64,000 nt of DNA, taken from positions 124,001 to 188,000 of the forward strand of contig NZ_JHXW01000003.1 of NCBI RefSeq assembly GCF_000622245.1, written 5' to 3'. Positions within the stretch are counted from its first letter, which is position 1. Every line of letters begins with the position of its first letter. The DNA is from Fusobacterium perfoetens ATCC 29250. Its GTDB lineage: Bacteria > Fusobacteriota > Fusobacteriia > Fusobacteriales > Fusobacteriaceae. The notes under the pieces were generated by a model, which saw nothing but the letters and a program-made list of their open reading frames with translations, did no database searches and had not been told where the DNA came from. Positions 1 to 8,494 of this stretch are shown piece after piece. The position numbers were made by a program, and so were the translations under genes.

Positions 1-320
1 CCTATTTTTATTCCCTTAGAATGTAAATTTTTTATTAAATCAGTAACTCCAGGATAAGGAGAAGTTTTAATTAAAGAGTGGTCTTTATAGTATAATATCA
101 TTTCTTTATAACATTTTTCTATAATAAGTTCAGAGGTATTTTCTGGAACAGCTCTTTCTATTAATTTTCTTATTCCATTTCCAACAAAATTTCTGATTTC
201 TTCAATAGTTCTTGTAGGAAAATTATTTATTGTTAAGATATGATTTGTACTATCTGTTAAATCTTCCAGTGTATTCATAAGAGTTCCATCTAAATCAAAT
301 AAAATTAGTTTTATAGCCAT
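1..320 (-). CDS. HAD-family phosphatase, phosphoglycolate phosphatase-like (partial, 3' end outside window)
   Basis: The minus-strand frame opens with ATG at 320 after an AGGAGATAAT ribosome site and runs off the left edge. About 106 residues are visible. Residues 7-13 read FDLDGTL, the HAD motif I with the nucleophile Asp, followed by a helical cap of the kind seen in phosphoglycolate phosphatase and pyrophosphatase PpaX. Motifs II-IV would lie beyond the edge. The family dephosphorylates small metabolites in the cytoplasm; the exact substrate cannot be told from this part. It stands divergent from the next gene. Confidence 0.8.
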   Translation of the reverse strand, partial: MAIKLILFDLDGTLMNTLEDLTDSTNHILTINNFPTRTIEEIRNFVGNGIRKLIERAVPENTSELIIEKCYKEMILYYKDHSLIKTSPYPGVTDLIKNLHSKGIKI

Positions 321-435
321 ATTATCTCCTTTAATATTTAGTGTACAATAATATTATATCATATTTTTTGTTTTAAAATAAAAGTTAGATAGTTTTTCTT
401 TACTCAAAAGTTATTTTATGATACAATAAAAAGTG

Positions 436-465
436 TTGAAAATTATTGTAATTATTTTATATATA
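436..465 (+). promoter_or_regulatory. Possible sigma-70 promoter for the coiled-coil gene
   Basis: TTGAAA at 436-441, an 18-base spacer and TATATA at 460-465. It lies 23 bases before the ATG at 489. The match is fair, but such boxes arise easily in AT-rich DNA. Confidence 0.35.
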
Positions 466-488
466 GATAAGTAAGGTTAGGAGGAATT

Positions 489-1469
489 ATGTTTATTTTT
501 AAAAATGGAGCTGTTTTAAATCCAGAAACAGAAGAACAAATTAATGAAGAGAAAGGATTTATTAGTGCAACTGAAATTAGTTTTACTACAGTAGATGATG
601 TAATTGAAAATATAATAAATAAAATAAAAATTTTTACAGAAGTAGAAAATCAAAAATTAATTTCAAAATACTCAGCAGAATTTGCTTCTAAAAAGGAAGA
701 ATTATCAAAAACTGAAAATGAATTTAATTCTTCTTCAAATATTAATATAGAAGAATTAGATAAAATTTCTCAGATAAAAGCAAAGTTGAAAATGGCTTCT
801 TATGAAACAAAAATGAAAAGATTAACAATGGATATAAATGAATTACAAAAAAAAGAAGAAGAAGAATTAAGAGAAAGAGATTTTGAATTAAAGAAAAAAA
901 TTAGTTTATACAGAGAATCATTATTAGAGCTTGTAAAAACAAGTGAACTTTTAATTGAAAATAACTTAAAAGGAGAAAAAATAGAAATAATAAAAGGAAA
1001 TGGAATAAATATTTCAACTTTACCTAATATTCCTTTAAGAAATCTAGCTCCTATTTCAGTAGAGTTATCTCTTGATAAAAATTATGATAAAAAAATAAAA
1101 GTATTAACAGAAGATAAATATACTTTATCAAGAAATTTAGACATGATAAGAAATAAAATTGAAATTATAGAAGGACCATGGCTTGAAATAAAAACTTATG
1201 CTGAAGTTTATGCAGAAGAATATTCAATATTTGAAAAATTAACTAATGATATAGTTGAAATTTTAATGGAAAGAAAAGAATATAGTGATGTTACTAGAAG
1301 AAAAAATGAAGAAGATGGAATATATATTGAAAGAGATGAATCTAAGAAAAGATTATTAGATTTAGATGAGATGTTGAATTCTCTTATAAAAGAAACTATA
1401 AAAGAAAGAATTATAGCACAAAATATAGAAATTCCAGGATTTTTAATGGAGTCTAAATATTTTAATTAA
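489..1469 (+). CDS. Unknown coiled-coil protein, 326 aa
   Basis: I do not recognise this protein. It starts with ATG after TAGGAGGAATT. There is no signal peptide or membrane segment. Residues about 50-150 are rich in Lys, Glu and Leu with heptad-like spacing, so a coiled coil is likely. The middle part (about 165-195) is less charged and holds a Gly-Asn-Gly stretch and two prolines; the C-terminal third is again helical and charged. It is a single-gene unit: divergent from the HAD gene on its left and closed by a terminator on its right. A cytoplasmic structural or phage-derived role would be pure guesswork. Confidence 0.7.
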   Translation: MFIFKNGAVLNPETEEQINEEKGFISATEISFTTVDDVIENIINKIKIFTEVENQKLISKYSAEFASKKEELSKTENEFNSSSNINIEELDKISQIKAKLKMASYETKMKRLTMDINELQKKEEEELRERDFELKKKISLYRESLLELVKTSELLIENNLKGEKIEIIKGNGINISTLPNIPLRNLAPISVELSLDKNYDKKIKVLTEDKYTLSRNLDMIRNKIEIIEGPWLEIKTYAEVYAEEYSIFEKLTNDIVEILMERKEYSDVTRRKNEEDGIYIERDESKKRLLDLDEMLNSLIKETIKERIIAQNIEIPGFLMESKYFN

Positions 1470-1482
1470 TAAAATGATTTAT

Positions 1483-1517
1483 AAAAGCTTAGAAGAAAAA
1501 TCTTTTAAGCTTTTTTT
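1483..1517 (+). terminator. Rho-independent terminator of the coiled-coil gene
   Basis: A 9-bp stem (1483-1491 with 1506-1514) followed by a T-run. It sits 13 bases after the stop codon. Confidence 0.75.
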
Positions 1518-1520
1518 ATA

Positions 1521-1555
1521 AAAAAAGTCCAAGAGAAACACTCAAGGACTTTTTT
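1521..1555 (-). terminator. Terminator of the FAH-family gene
   Basis: AAAAAAGTCC at 1521-1530 pairs with GGACTTTTTT at 1546-1555. Read on the minus strand it follows the stop of the gene at 1566-2456 by 10 bases. It can also act on the plus strand. Confidence 0.75.
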
Positions 1556-1565
1556 CAAAGAAACT

Positions 1566-2456
1566 TTATTTTATTTTATTTCTTAAAGTTCCAATTTTTT
1601 CTATTTGACATTCAATAATATCTCCAGATTTCATATATTTAGGTGGGTCAAATCCAACTCCCACTCCAGAACAAGTACCTGTTGCTATAATATCTCCAGG
1701 CTCTAAAGTTATACCTTGAGAAATTTCATTAATTAATTCAGCGACTCCTCTAATCATTAAATTAGTATTAGAATGTTGTCTAACTTCACCATTTAAAATA
1801 CTTTTAATTTCTAGATTAAGTGGCATAGGCAATTCATCTTTTGTGACAATAACAGGGCCTAAACATGTAAAAGTATCTAAACTTTTTCCTATATACCATT
1901 GACGATGTTTACCTTGTAAAGTTCTTGCTGAGACATCATTTATAATCGTGTAACCAAAAATATAATTTTCTACATCTTCTTTTTTTATTTTTTTACCTGT
2001 TTTACCAATAATTACAGCTAATTCCACTTCATAATCAAGAGCAGGATCTAAATCCAAATGACCATCAATTTCATCATCTAATCCAAGAAGTTTTGTTGCT
2101 CTTTTAGAAAAATAAACACTATTCATAACTTTATTAGATGAATCTTTTTTAATCTCTTTTAAATGATCTGCATAATTAAAACCAGAGCAGATAATATCAT
2201 GAATAGTTTTTTTTAAAGGAGATAGAATTTTTACTTCTTCTAATTTATATTTTCCTTGTCCGTTTAAATTACCAGATAATAAATTTCTAACAATTTTTAA
2301 TTCAACTTCATTAAAATTTTCTATAATTTCTTGCATAGAAGAATATTTTTTTCCTAATTCAAAAAAGTTTAAATCAAAAACTTCTTTTTCATCTTTAGAA
2401 AGGACTCCAATTAATTCTTCATATCTTTCTTTGGGAGTAAATCTTAAAAATTTCAT
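1566..2456 (-). CDS. Fumarylacetoacetate hydrolase (FAH) family protein
   Basis: 296 aa. The C-terminal two thirds match the FAH fold used by fumarylpyruvate hydrolases, acylpyruvases and oxaloacetate decarboxylases. Visible marks are the metal-binding stretch DYEVELAVIIGK (about residues 141-152), the INDVSARTLQ motif (about 172) and GDIIATGTCSGVG near the end. The N-terminal 80 residues form the small extra domain common in this family. Members cleave C-C bonds in beta-diketo acids with Mg2+ or Mn2+. There are no pathway genes next door, so the substrate is open. The start is ATG after a GGAAGTGG ribosome site. Confidence 0.85.
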   Translation of the reverse strand: MKFLRFTPKERYEELIGVLSKDEKEVFDLNFFELGKKYSSMQEIIENFNEVELKIVRNLLSGNLNGQGKYKLEEVKILSPLKKTIHDIICSGFNYADHLKEIKKDSSNKVMNSVYFSKRATKLLGLDDEIDGHLDLDPALDYEVELAVIIGKTGKKIKKEDVENYIFGYTIINDVSARTLQGKHRQWYIGKSLDTFTCLGPVIVTKDELPMPLNLEIKSILNGEVRQHSNTNLMIRGVAELINEISQGITLEPGDIIATGTCSGVGVGFDPPKYMKSGDIIECQIEKIGTLRNKIK

Positions 2457-2499
2457 GGTACCACTTCCTTTCGAATAATGTAAATTTTACTACAATAAT

Positions 2500-2529
2500 A
2501 TTATATTATAATCTAAAAAAAATATCAAA
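2500..2529 (-). promoter_or_regulatory. Possible promoter of the FAH-family gene
   Basis: On the minus strand: TTTGAT (2529-2524), an 18-base spacer, and TATAAT (2505-2500). A second overlapping TATAAT lies at 2510-2505. The start codon is 44 bases further on. Confidence 0.35.
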
Positions 2530-2715
2530 AAAAAACTTAATAAATTGTTAAAAAATGGCTTCTAATAAGGAAAAAGCAAAAAATTATTTTTAAAAATAAA
2601 TAATTATTATTTTTTTAAAAAAAAAGTAGAAAGTATAACGGTGATATAATTTCACATTTTATGGAAAATAAGAAAAAAAGATAAAAAATTAAAAAAAAAA
2701 TGATAAAAAATTTGT

Positions 2716-2743
2716 TTTACATTCTTTCAAAATGTGGTATAGT
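2716..2743 (+). promoter_or_regulatory. Likely promoter of the HU gene
   Basis: TTTACA at 2716-2721, a 16-base spacer and TATAGT at 2738-2743, the latter preceded by TGG (extended -10). The gene starts 41 bases downstream. Confidence 0.55.
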
Positions 2744-2783
2744 ACTGATAGTAGCATTACATCAAGTAAGGAGGGATATATTT

Positions 2784-3062
2784 ATGTTAAAAAAAGATTT
2801 TGTTGAAAAATATTATGTAAAAGGTGAATTTGCATCTAAAGCTGAAGCTGAAAGAAAAATAGCTGCTTTCTTAGAATGTATAGAAGAAGTTGTTTTAGCT
2901 GGAGATGAAATTTCTTTCTTAGGTTTTGGAAAATTCTGTGTTGGAGAAAGATCTGCTAGAACAGGAAGAAACCCTCAAACTGGAGAAGAAATGGAAATAC
3001 CAGCAAAAAAAGTTGTTAAATTTAAAGCTGGAAAATCTTTCAATGATAAATTAAACAAATAA
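2784..3062 (+). CDS. hup: HU-type histone-like DNA-binding protein
   Basis: 92 aa. Cytoplasmic DNA-bending protein that binds as a dimer and compacts the nucleoid. Seen: the helical N-terminal dimer half and the beta-arm signature [20 protein letters not shown], ending with [14 protein letters not shown] longer frame opens at 2700, but its extra residues are hydrophobic and unlike HU. The ATG at 2784 has AAGGAGGG just before it and starts exactly at the family N-terminus, so I chose it. IHF subunits are the alternative; the MLKKDF start and monomer length fit HU better. It has a strong terminator and may feed mgsA by read-through. Confidence 0.93.
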   Translation: MLKKDFVEKYYVKGEFASKAEAERKIAAFLECIEEVVLAGDEISFLGFGKFCVGERSARTGRNPQTGEEMEIPAKKVVKFKAGKSFNDKLNK

Positions 3063-3072
3063 TAATTTTAGA

Positions 3073-3100
3073 TAGCTATCAATTTTTGATAGCTATTTTT
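3073..3100 (+). terminator. Terminator between HU and mgsA
   Basis: A 10-bp perfect stem TAGCTATCAA/TTGATAGCTA with a 3-base loop and five T. It ends 24 bases before the mgsA start codon, so mgsA must be read through it or have a promoter inside it. Confidence 0.85.
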
Positions 3101-3124
3101 ATAAAATTTAATGGAGGAAACACT

Positions 3125-3508
3125 TTGACTAGAACAATAGCTCTTATAGCTCATGATAAGAAAAAAGATGAATTAGTTGATTTTGTAAAAAAACATAAAG
3201 ATTTTTTTATAAATTATAATTTAGTTGGAACAGGAACAACAGGTGGAAGAATAGTTCAAGCAACAGATTTAGAAGTTACTAGATATTTATCAGGACCTTT
3301 AGGTGGAGATCAACAAATAGGAGCTGATATAGCTTCTGGAAAGATATTAGCTGTATTTTTCTTTAGAGATCCATTATCAGCAATGCCTCATGAACCAGAT
3401 GTTCAAGCTCTCATCCGTCTTTGTGATGTTCATAAAGTACCAGTTGCAACAAATTCAAGAACAGCTGAACTTTTAATAGTTGGATTAAAAGAGGAAGTTA
3501 ATAGATAA
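3125..3508 (+). CDS. mgsA: Methylglyoxal synthase
   Basis: 127 aa. Converts dihydroxyacetone phosphate to methylglyoxal and phosphate, a bypass of lower glycolysis in the cytoplasm. Seen: IALIAHD at residues 5-11, GTGTTGG at 35-41, the catalytic Asp62 in [11 protein letters not shown], and His89 in [13 protein letters not shown], all in the places of the E. coli enzyme. The start I favour is TTG at 3125: GGAGG lies 7 bases before it and the residue after it begins the family N-terminus. An ATG at 3086 would add residues encoded by the HU terminator. Phosphate-binding and catalytic residues are intact. Confidence 0.93.
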   Translation: MTRTIALIAHDKKKDELVDFVKKHKDFFINYNLVGTGTTGGRIVQATDLEVTRYLSGPLGGDQQIGADIASGKILAVFFFRDPLSAMPHEPDVQALIRLCDVHKVPVATNSRTAELLIVGLKEEVNR

Positions 3509-3512
3509 AAAT

Positions 3513-3547
3513 AAAAAGGATTGATACAAAATATATCAATCCTTTTT
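3513..3547. terminator. Bidirectional terminator between mgsA and the M20 gene
   Basis: AAAAAGGATTGATA (3513-3526) pairs with TATCAATCCTTTTT (3534-3547). It lies between two converging genes and has a T-run on either strand. Confidence 0.8.
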
Positions 3548-3557
3548 ATTTTTTAGT

Positions 3558-4697
3558 TTATTTAAAAGCTTTCATTTCTAATAATAATTTTTTAAAGATA
3601 TCAAAACTTTCTTTTAAAACATTTGGATTAAAATCAAACTTTGAACTATGAAGGGGATAAGTAAAATTTTCTTTTTCATTTCTAATTCCTAATAAAAACA
3701 TTAAACCTTTATTTCCATTTTGTAAATAAAATGAAAAATCTTCAGAACCAGATAATTTAATATTTTTTATAAATTTATCTTTAGAAATTATCTTTTCAAA
3801 TTTTCTATATAATTCAGGAGAATTTATTACAGGAGGATAAAAAGGAACAAATGACATTTGGATTTTAACTCCAAAAGCTTTTTCAAATCCCTCGTTAATA
3901 GAAGTAACTCTTTCTTTTAAAAATTCAATTAATTCAGTATTAAAAAATCTAATTGTTCCTAAAATTTTAACCTCATCAGGAATAACATTTCTAACTTCTC
4001 CAGCTTTAAAACTTCCTATAGTTAAAACGATAGGTTCTAAAGGGTCTATATTTCTTGAAACTATTGATTGATAAGCTTCCACAAGTTTAGCTCCAATAAG
4101 AATAGAATCAATCCCCTTATGCGGTTGAGCACCATGACAACCTTTTCCAGTAAGAATTATATCAAAATTTATATTTTGAAAACTCATTGGACCAGGACAA
4201 GCAGTTATTTTTCCTTCTTCTAAATCTGGAGTAACATGAAAAGCAAAGATTCCTTCAAAATTTTTACTTTTAAAAAATTCAGAATTAGCTATAAATCTAG
4301 CTCCTCCTTTTCCTTCTTCTCCAGCTTGGAAAATTAACATAATAGATTTTTTTAAAATTTTTCCATTATTAATTTCAGATTGTAACCATTTTGCAAAATA
4401 AAGCAAATTAGTAGTATGCCCATCATGTCCACAAGCATGCATCATACCATTTATTTTTGATTTATATTGTTTATCATTTTCTTCTTGAATAGGTAAGGCA
4501 TCAATATCAGCTCTAAATCCAATCCAATTATCTTCTTCACCATAAAAGAGAGCAAGAGTACTAGTACCAATTTCTATATATTCTATATTTAGATTTTTTA
4601 AAAAATTTCTAATAAATTTAGAAGTATTATATTCTTCTAAAGCAATTTCTGGCATTTCATGTAATTTTGACCTAACTTCATAAAAAAAATTTTCCAA
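3558..4697 (-). CDS. M20 family amidohydrolase (zinc aminoacylase/IAA-amino acid hydrolase type)
   Basis: 379 aa, cytoplasmic (no signal peptide). M20D peptidases remove acyl groups from N-acyl amino acids with two metal ions. Seen: FRADIDALPI at 61-70, the metal-binding HACGHDGH at 87-94, FQAGEEGKGG with the catalytic Glu, a dimerisation insert starting near ITACPGP, and GSEDFSFY close to the C-terminus. The start ATG follows a GGTG-type site. It stands alone, converging on mgsA. Candidates are N-acetyl-diaminopimelate deacetylase, N-acyl-amino acid hydrolase or similar; sequence alone does not separate them. Confidence 0.85.
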   Translation of the reverse strand: MENFFYEVRSKLHEMPEIALEEYNTSKFIRNFLKNLNIEYIEIGTSTLALFYGEEDNWIGFRADIDALPIQEENDKQYKSKINGMMHACGHDGHTTNLLYFAKWLQSEINNGKILKKSIMLIFQAGEEGKGGARFIANSEFFKSKNFEGIFAFHVTPDLEEGKITACPGPMSFQNINFDIILTGKGCHGAQPHKGIDSILIGAKLVEAYQSIVSRNIDPLEPIVLTIGSFKAGEVRNVIPDEVKILGTIRFFNTELIEFLKERVTSINEGFEKAFGVKIQMSFVPFYPPVINSPELYRKFEKIISKDKFIKNIKLSGSEDFSFYLQNGNKGLMFLLGIRNEKENFTYPLHSSKFDFNPNVLKESFDIFKKLLLEMKAFK

Positions 4698-4804
4698 AAT
4701 ATCACCTCATACAATATTTTAAATTATTATACTTCTCTATATTTTACTTGTCAATATAACTGATATTTATAAAAAGAATTAAGTGATTAATATACAAAAA
4801 AAGT

Positions 4805-4822
4805 ACATAAAAACATTTATGT
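4805..4822. promoter_or_regulatory. Palindrome upstream of the lrgAB promoter
   Basis: ACATAAA-AACA-TTTATGT, two perfect 7-bp arms. It ends 20 bases before the -35 box, where an activator would bind. LrgAB operons are often under two-component control; no regulator gene is next to this one. Confidence 0.4.
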
Positions 4823-4842
4823 TTTAAAACAATAAAATAATA

Positions 4843-4871
4843 TTGACTAAAAAAATATAACCTAATATAAT
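4843..4871 (+). promoter_or_regulatory. Promoter of the lrgA-lrgB-phosphatase-dapF operon
   Basis: TTGACT (4843-4848), a 17-base spacer, TATAAT (4866-4871). Near-consensus, 37 bases before the lrgA start. Confidence 0.7.
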
Positions 4872-4908
4872 ATTAAAATACATCAAAAAATAAATAGAGG
4901 AGATAAAA

Positions 4909-5256
4909 ATGTTTATTCAGCTTTTAATTTTATTATTAATTAATTTTTTAGGAATTTTAATACAAAAAATTTTTAATCTACCATTGCCAGGAACTATTAT
5001 TGGAATGATAATTTTATTTATTTTATTATATAAAAAAATTCTTAATGAAGAAAATATTGGAAATATTTGCGATAATTTAATAAAAGTTATGGTATTATTA
5101 TTTTTACCAGCAGTAGTAAATTTAATGGAACATTATCACTATTTAAAGGCTGATATAATAAAAATAATAATTTTATTAGTTATAACAACTGCTATAACAA
5201 TGGGAATAACAGGAAAAACTGTTGAATTTTTAATAAAGAAAATGGGAGGAAAATAA
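4909..5256 (+). CDS. lrgA: CidA/LrgA family membrane protein
   Basis: 115 aa with about four membrane helices and little else. Typical CidA/LrgA features are the NLPLPGTIIGMI stretch (about residues 23-34) and a short charged tail. The family was first described as holin- or antiholin-like; LrgAB pairs are also known to export pyruvate in some bacteria. It lies directly before lrgB (one base between), with the lrgB ribosome site inside its last codons, so the two are translated together. Confidence 0.9.
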   Translation: MFIQLLILLLINFLGILIQKIFNLPLPGTIIGMIILFILLYKKILNEENIGNICDNLIKVMVLLFLPAVVNLMEHYHYLKADIIKIIILLVITTAITMGITGKTVEFLIKKMGGK

Positions 5257-5257
5257 A

Positions 5258-5953
5258 ATGAATATAAAATTATTAGATACTCCTTTTTTTGGAATAATAA
5301 TAAGTTTACTTGCTTTTAATATTGGATTATATATTTTTGAAAAAGCTAAAAAATTTCCATTATTAAATCCTTTAGTAACAAGTGGATTTATAATAATATT
5401 GTTTATAAAAATATTTAATGTTCCAATGGAATATTATGAAAAAGGTGGAAATTTAATTTCATTTTTTTTAGCTCCGGCTACTGTGGCTCTATCAATGCCA
5501 CTTTATAGACAAATAAATAAATTAAAAGAAAATTTTTTACCTATAATAATAGGTTCATTAGTAGGAGCAATTACAGCTATAATTTCTATTATATTTTTAG
5601 GAAAATTATTAGGAATTGATGAAATTTTAATAAAATCTTTTATACCAAAATCTATAACAACACCTTTAGGAATGGAGTTAAGTGCTTTAATAGGTGGAAT
5701 TCCTCCTATTACAGTTTTTGCTATAATAGTAACAGGGGTTAGTGGAAATGCAATGGCTCCATATGTATGTAAAATTTTTAATATAAAACATCCTGTTGCC
5801 AAAGGATTAGGAATAGGAATATCAAGTCATGCTGTAGGAACAGCGAAAGCTATTGAAATGGGAGAAATCGAAGGAGCAATGAGTGCTTTATCAATAGTTA
5901 TAGCGGGAATAATAACTTTTATAGTAGCACCAATATTATTAATATTAGTATAA
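5258..5953 (+). CDS. lrgB: LrgB family membrane protein
   Basis: 231 aa with five to seven membrane helices. The family hallmark region SITTPLGMELSALIGGIP (about 131-149) and the GISSHAVGTAKAIEMG stretch (about 186-201) are present. Partner of LrgA in the inner membrane. The ribosome site GGGAGG lies inside the end of lrgA. The phosphatase gene follows 14 bases after its stop, so lrgA, lrgB, the phosphatase and dapF are most likely one transcript. Confidence 0.9.
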   Translation: MNIKLLDTPFFGIIISLLAFNIGLYIFEKAKKFPLLNPLVTSGFIIILFIKIFNVPMEYYEKGGNLISFFLAPATVALSMPLYRQINKLKENFLPIIIGSLVGAITAIISIIFLGKLLGIDEILIKSFIPKSITTPLGMELSALIGGIPPITVFAIIVTGVSGNAMAPYVCKIFNIKHPVAKGLGIGISSHAVGTAKAIEMGEIEGAMSALSIVIAGIITFIVAPILLILV

Positions 5954-5967
5954 ATGGAGGAGAGAAA

Positions 5968-6594
5968 ATGAAAATTTACTTTGTTCGGCATGGAGAAACA
6001 GAGTGGAATCTAAAAAAAATATTTCAAGGTATCAAAAATTCCCCTTTAACAAAGTTAGGAAAAGAACAAGCTAGAAAATTAAAAATAAAATTAAATTCTA
6101 TAGATTTTACACATTATTACTCATCACCACTTGGAAGGGCTGTTGAAACATTAGAAATTTTAACAGAGGATAGAAAAGAAAAAAAATTAGAGACAATAGA
6201 ATATTTTAGAGAAATAGATATGGGAGAAATGGAAGGAGTTCCTAGGGATGAATTTGAAAAAACTTATCCAACTCAATTTTATAATTTATGGTATAATGGA
6301 AAAGAATATGACCCAAGTGAATACAAAGGAGAAAGTTTTCAAAAAGTATTAGAAAGAGTAAGGAACGGTCTAAATTATTTAGAAAATAATCATAAAGAAA
6401 ATGATAAAATTTTAATAGTTTCTCATGGAATTGCTTTAGAAGCCATATTTGCTTGTATAAATAATCAGGGAGTAGAAACTTTTTCTGAAAGACAAGTTCC
6501 TAAGAATACAAGTTTAACAATAGTAGAATATAAAAATAATAAATTTAAAATTTTAGATTTTTCAAATACTTCACATTTGGATGAAGAAAATTAG
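5968..6594 (+). CDS. Histidine phosphatase family protein (phosphoglycerate mutase-like)
   Basis: 208 aa. The N-terminus VRHGETEWN (residues 6-14) carries the phospho-accepting His8; SSPLGRAVET (about 52-61), REIDMGEMEG and IVSHGIA (about 150-156) supply the rest of the catalytic pocket. The family includes cofactor-dependent phosphoglycerate mutase, broad phosphatases and cobalamin phosphatase CobC. The length and lack of the mutase insert favour a phosphatase. It follows lrgB by 14 bases with GGAGGAGAG as ribosome site, and its last codons hold the dapF site. Confidence 0.85.
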   Translation: MKIYFVRHGETEWNLKKIFQGIKNSPLTKLGKEQARKLKIKLNSIDFTHYYSSPLGRAVETLEILTEDRKEKKLETIEYFREIDMGEMEGVPRDEFEKTYPTQFYNLWYNGKEYDPSEYKGESFQKVLERVRNGLNYLENNHKENDKILIVSHGIALEAIFACINNQGVETFSERQVPKNTSLTIVEYKNNKFKILDFSNTSHLDEEN

Positions 6595-6604
6595 GGAGGA
6601 ATAT

Positions 6605-7441
6605 ATGAAATTTACAAAAATGCAAGGAGCTGGAAATGATTTTTTATTAATAGATGGTTTCAAATATAATTTAGAAGAAATTATTCCAAAAATAAAAAAT
6701 TTATGTGATAGAAGATTTGGAGTAGGTGGAGATGGAATAATGGTAGCTCTACCAAGTGAAACTTGTGATATAAAGATGTTTTATTATAATAGTGATGGTT
6801 CTCAAGGTGAGATGTGTGGGAATGGCTTAAGATGTTTTGTAAAATTTGTATATGAAAAAGGAATTGTACAAAAAGAAAATTTAAAAATAGAGACTTTAGC
6901 TGGAGTTCAATATGCTGATTTAACAGTTAAAGACGGAAAAGTAGAAGCTATTGAAATAGAAATAGGAAATCCTATTTTTAATCCTAAGGATATACCTGTT
7001 AATGTAGCTGGAGAAGAGGTATTTAATAGAGAAATAGAAATTTTTGGAGAAAAAATAAAATTTTCTACTATTTTTTTAGGAGTTCCTCATACAGTTATAT
7101 TTATGGAAAATGAAAATCAATATGATATAAATAAAATTGGAAGGGAGATAGAAGTACATCCTTTATTTCCTAAGAAAACAAATGTAAATTTTATTTTTGT
7201 AAAAGACAGAAAAACAATAAAGATATTTACATGGGAAAGAGGAGCAGGAAGAACTTTAGCTTGTGGCACAGGCTCTTGTTCAGCAGGATTAATATCTTAT
7301 AGATTAGGATATACAGAAAAAGAGGCTAAAATAATTACTGAAGGTGGAGATTTGTATATAAAAATTTTAGAAAGTGGAGTAAAACTTCGTGGTGGAGCTG
7401 AAATTACTTTTGAAGGAGAAGTTGATTTAAAGAAATATTAA
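6605..7441 (+). CDS. dapF: Diaminopimelate epimerase
   Basis: 278 aa. Interconverts LL- and meso-diaminopimelate in the lysine and cell wall pathway. Seen: MQGAGNDF at 6-13, the first catalytic Cys71 in EMCGNGLRC and the second, Cys220, in TLACGTGSC, matching Cys73 and Cys217 of E. coli. The frame is open from 6581, but ATG at 6605 has AGGGAGGA in front and begins at the family N-terminus. Fusobacteria can use lanthionine or DAP in peptidoglycan; either way the product of this enzyme feeds lysine. Last gene of its operon. Confidence 0.95.
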   Translation: MKFTKMQGAGNDFLLIDGFKYNLEEIIPKIKNLCDRRFGVGGDGIMVALPSETCDIKMFYYNSDGSQGEMCGNGLRCFVKFVYEKGIVQKENLKIETLAGVQYADLTVKDGKVEAIEIEIGNPIFNPKDIPVNVAGEEVFNREIEIFGEKIKFSTIFLGVPHTVIFMENENQYDINKIGREIEVHPLFPKKTNVNFIFVKDRKTIKIFTWERGAGRTLACGTGSCSAGLISYRLGYTEKEAKIITEGGDLYIKILESGVKLRGGAEITFEGEVDLKKY

Positions 7442-7451
7442 ATTCCTGTGT

Positions 7452-7500
7452 GAGATTAATAAAGTTTAAAAATAATTAAAATTTTATTAATCTCTTTTTT
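7452..7500 (+). terminator. Terminator after dapF
   Basis: A 12-bp perfect stem GAGATTAATAAA/TTTATTAATCTC (7452-7463 with 7483-7494) and six T. Confidence 0.85.
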
Positions 7501-7551
7501 ATTTATAAAACTTTTTTGTAAAAAAAAAGTCTATAATAAGAGAAAATAAAA

Positions 7552-7580
7552 ATGACTATTTTAAAATTTTATTATATAAT
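7552..7580 (+). promoter_or_regulatory. Possible promoter of the hydrolase-ogg pair
   Basis: ATGACT (7552-7557), 17-base spacer, TATAAT (7575-7580), 29 bases before the ATG. Confidence 0.45.
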
Positions 7581-7609
7581 GTAATGTAAAAATATTTTGA
7601 GGTGAATAT

Positions 7610-8482
7610 ATGAAATTACTCCATAGATATACAAAAGATGGATTAAATTTAGTTGGAGCTTATTGGGAACCAGAAGAAAAAAAAGCTTGTGTTGTTTTTA
7701 CTCATGGAATGTTTGATAATATAATAGAGAATAACTTTATAGAATTAATAGGAGAAAATCTTTCAAAAGAGGGGTATGGATTTATTTTCGGGCATAATAG
7801 AGGTTATGGAGTTATTAATAGTATAATAGTTAGAGACCCTATAACTAAAAAAGCTGGAAATAAGATAATTGGTTCTACTTATGAAAAATTTGGAGAGTCT
7901 ATTTATGATGTAGATTTGTGGGTAGAAACAGCAAAAGAATTAGGATATAAAAAAATTATATTAGCTTCTCATAGCTTTGGATGTTTGAAAAATCTATATT
8001 ATTTATCAAAGAAAGGAATGGATATTATAGAAGGCTTAATTCTTATTTCTGCTCCAGATACAGCAGGATTAGTGGGAAGACGAGAAGAAACTAAAGAGAT
8101 GTTTTTGGAAGCTGAAAGAAATATAAAAACTGGAAAATCTAAACAAATAATGGAAGGGAAAATGTTAAATATATTTCCTATAAGTTCTAGAACTTTTTAT
8201 ACATTTAGAAAGGGAAGTATTTTAGATATATTCCCATTAGTAGAAAAACCTAAAAATTTTGGAATTTTTAGTGAAATAAAAAAACCGATACTTGTAATTT
8301 TAGGAGAGAAAGATAGTGTTATTGTAGACACACCTGAAAAAGATTTAGAAGAATTAAAAAGAAGAGCAATAGGAACAGAGGATTTTTCAAGCAAGTTAAT
8401 ATACGGTGCTAGTCATAAATATATAAAAAAAGAAAGAGAATTATCTTTTACTATAGTAGAATGGATAAAAGAAAGATATTAA
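7610..8482 (+). CDS. Alpha/beta hydrolase
   Basis: 290 aa, no signal peptide. The fold shows in VVFTHGMFDN (about 28-37, oxyanion strand), the nucleophile elbow SHSFG (about 121-125), the acid in LGEKDSV and the His in GASHKY near the end. The substrate is unknown; lipid esters or small acyl conjugates are the usual range. It is followed after 12 bases by the DNA glycosylase gene, probably on the same transcript, with no obvious shared purpose. Nothing about base use sets it apart from its neighbours. Confidence 0.8.
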   Translation: MKLLHRYTKDGLNLVGAYWEPEEKKACVVFTHGMFDNIIENNFIELIGENLSKEGYGFIFGHNRGYGVINSIIVRDPITKKAGNKIIGSTYEKFGESIYDVDLWVETAKELGYKKIILASHSFGCLKNLYYLSKKGMDIIEGLILISAPDTAGLVGRREETKEMFLEAERNIKTGKSKQIMEGKMLNIFPISSRTFYTFRKGSILDIFPLVEKPKNFGIFSEIKKPILVILGEKDSVIVDTPEKDLEELKRRAIGTEDFSSKLIYGASHKYIKKERELSFTIVEWIKERY

Positions 8483-8494
8483 AAAAGGAGAAAA

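Larger units (their letters stand above)
2457..2783. other. 327-base divergent intergenic region between the FAH gene and HU
   Basis: It holds promoter-like boxes for both flanking genes (entered separately) and a long A-rich tract at about 2575-2635. TATAAT also occurs at 2641-2646 on the plus strand without a convincing -35 box. I see no gene, RNA gene or repeat here. Confidence 0.5.
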
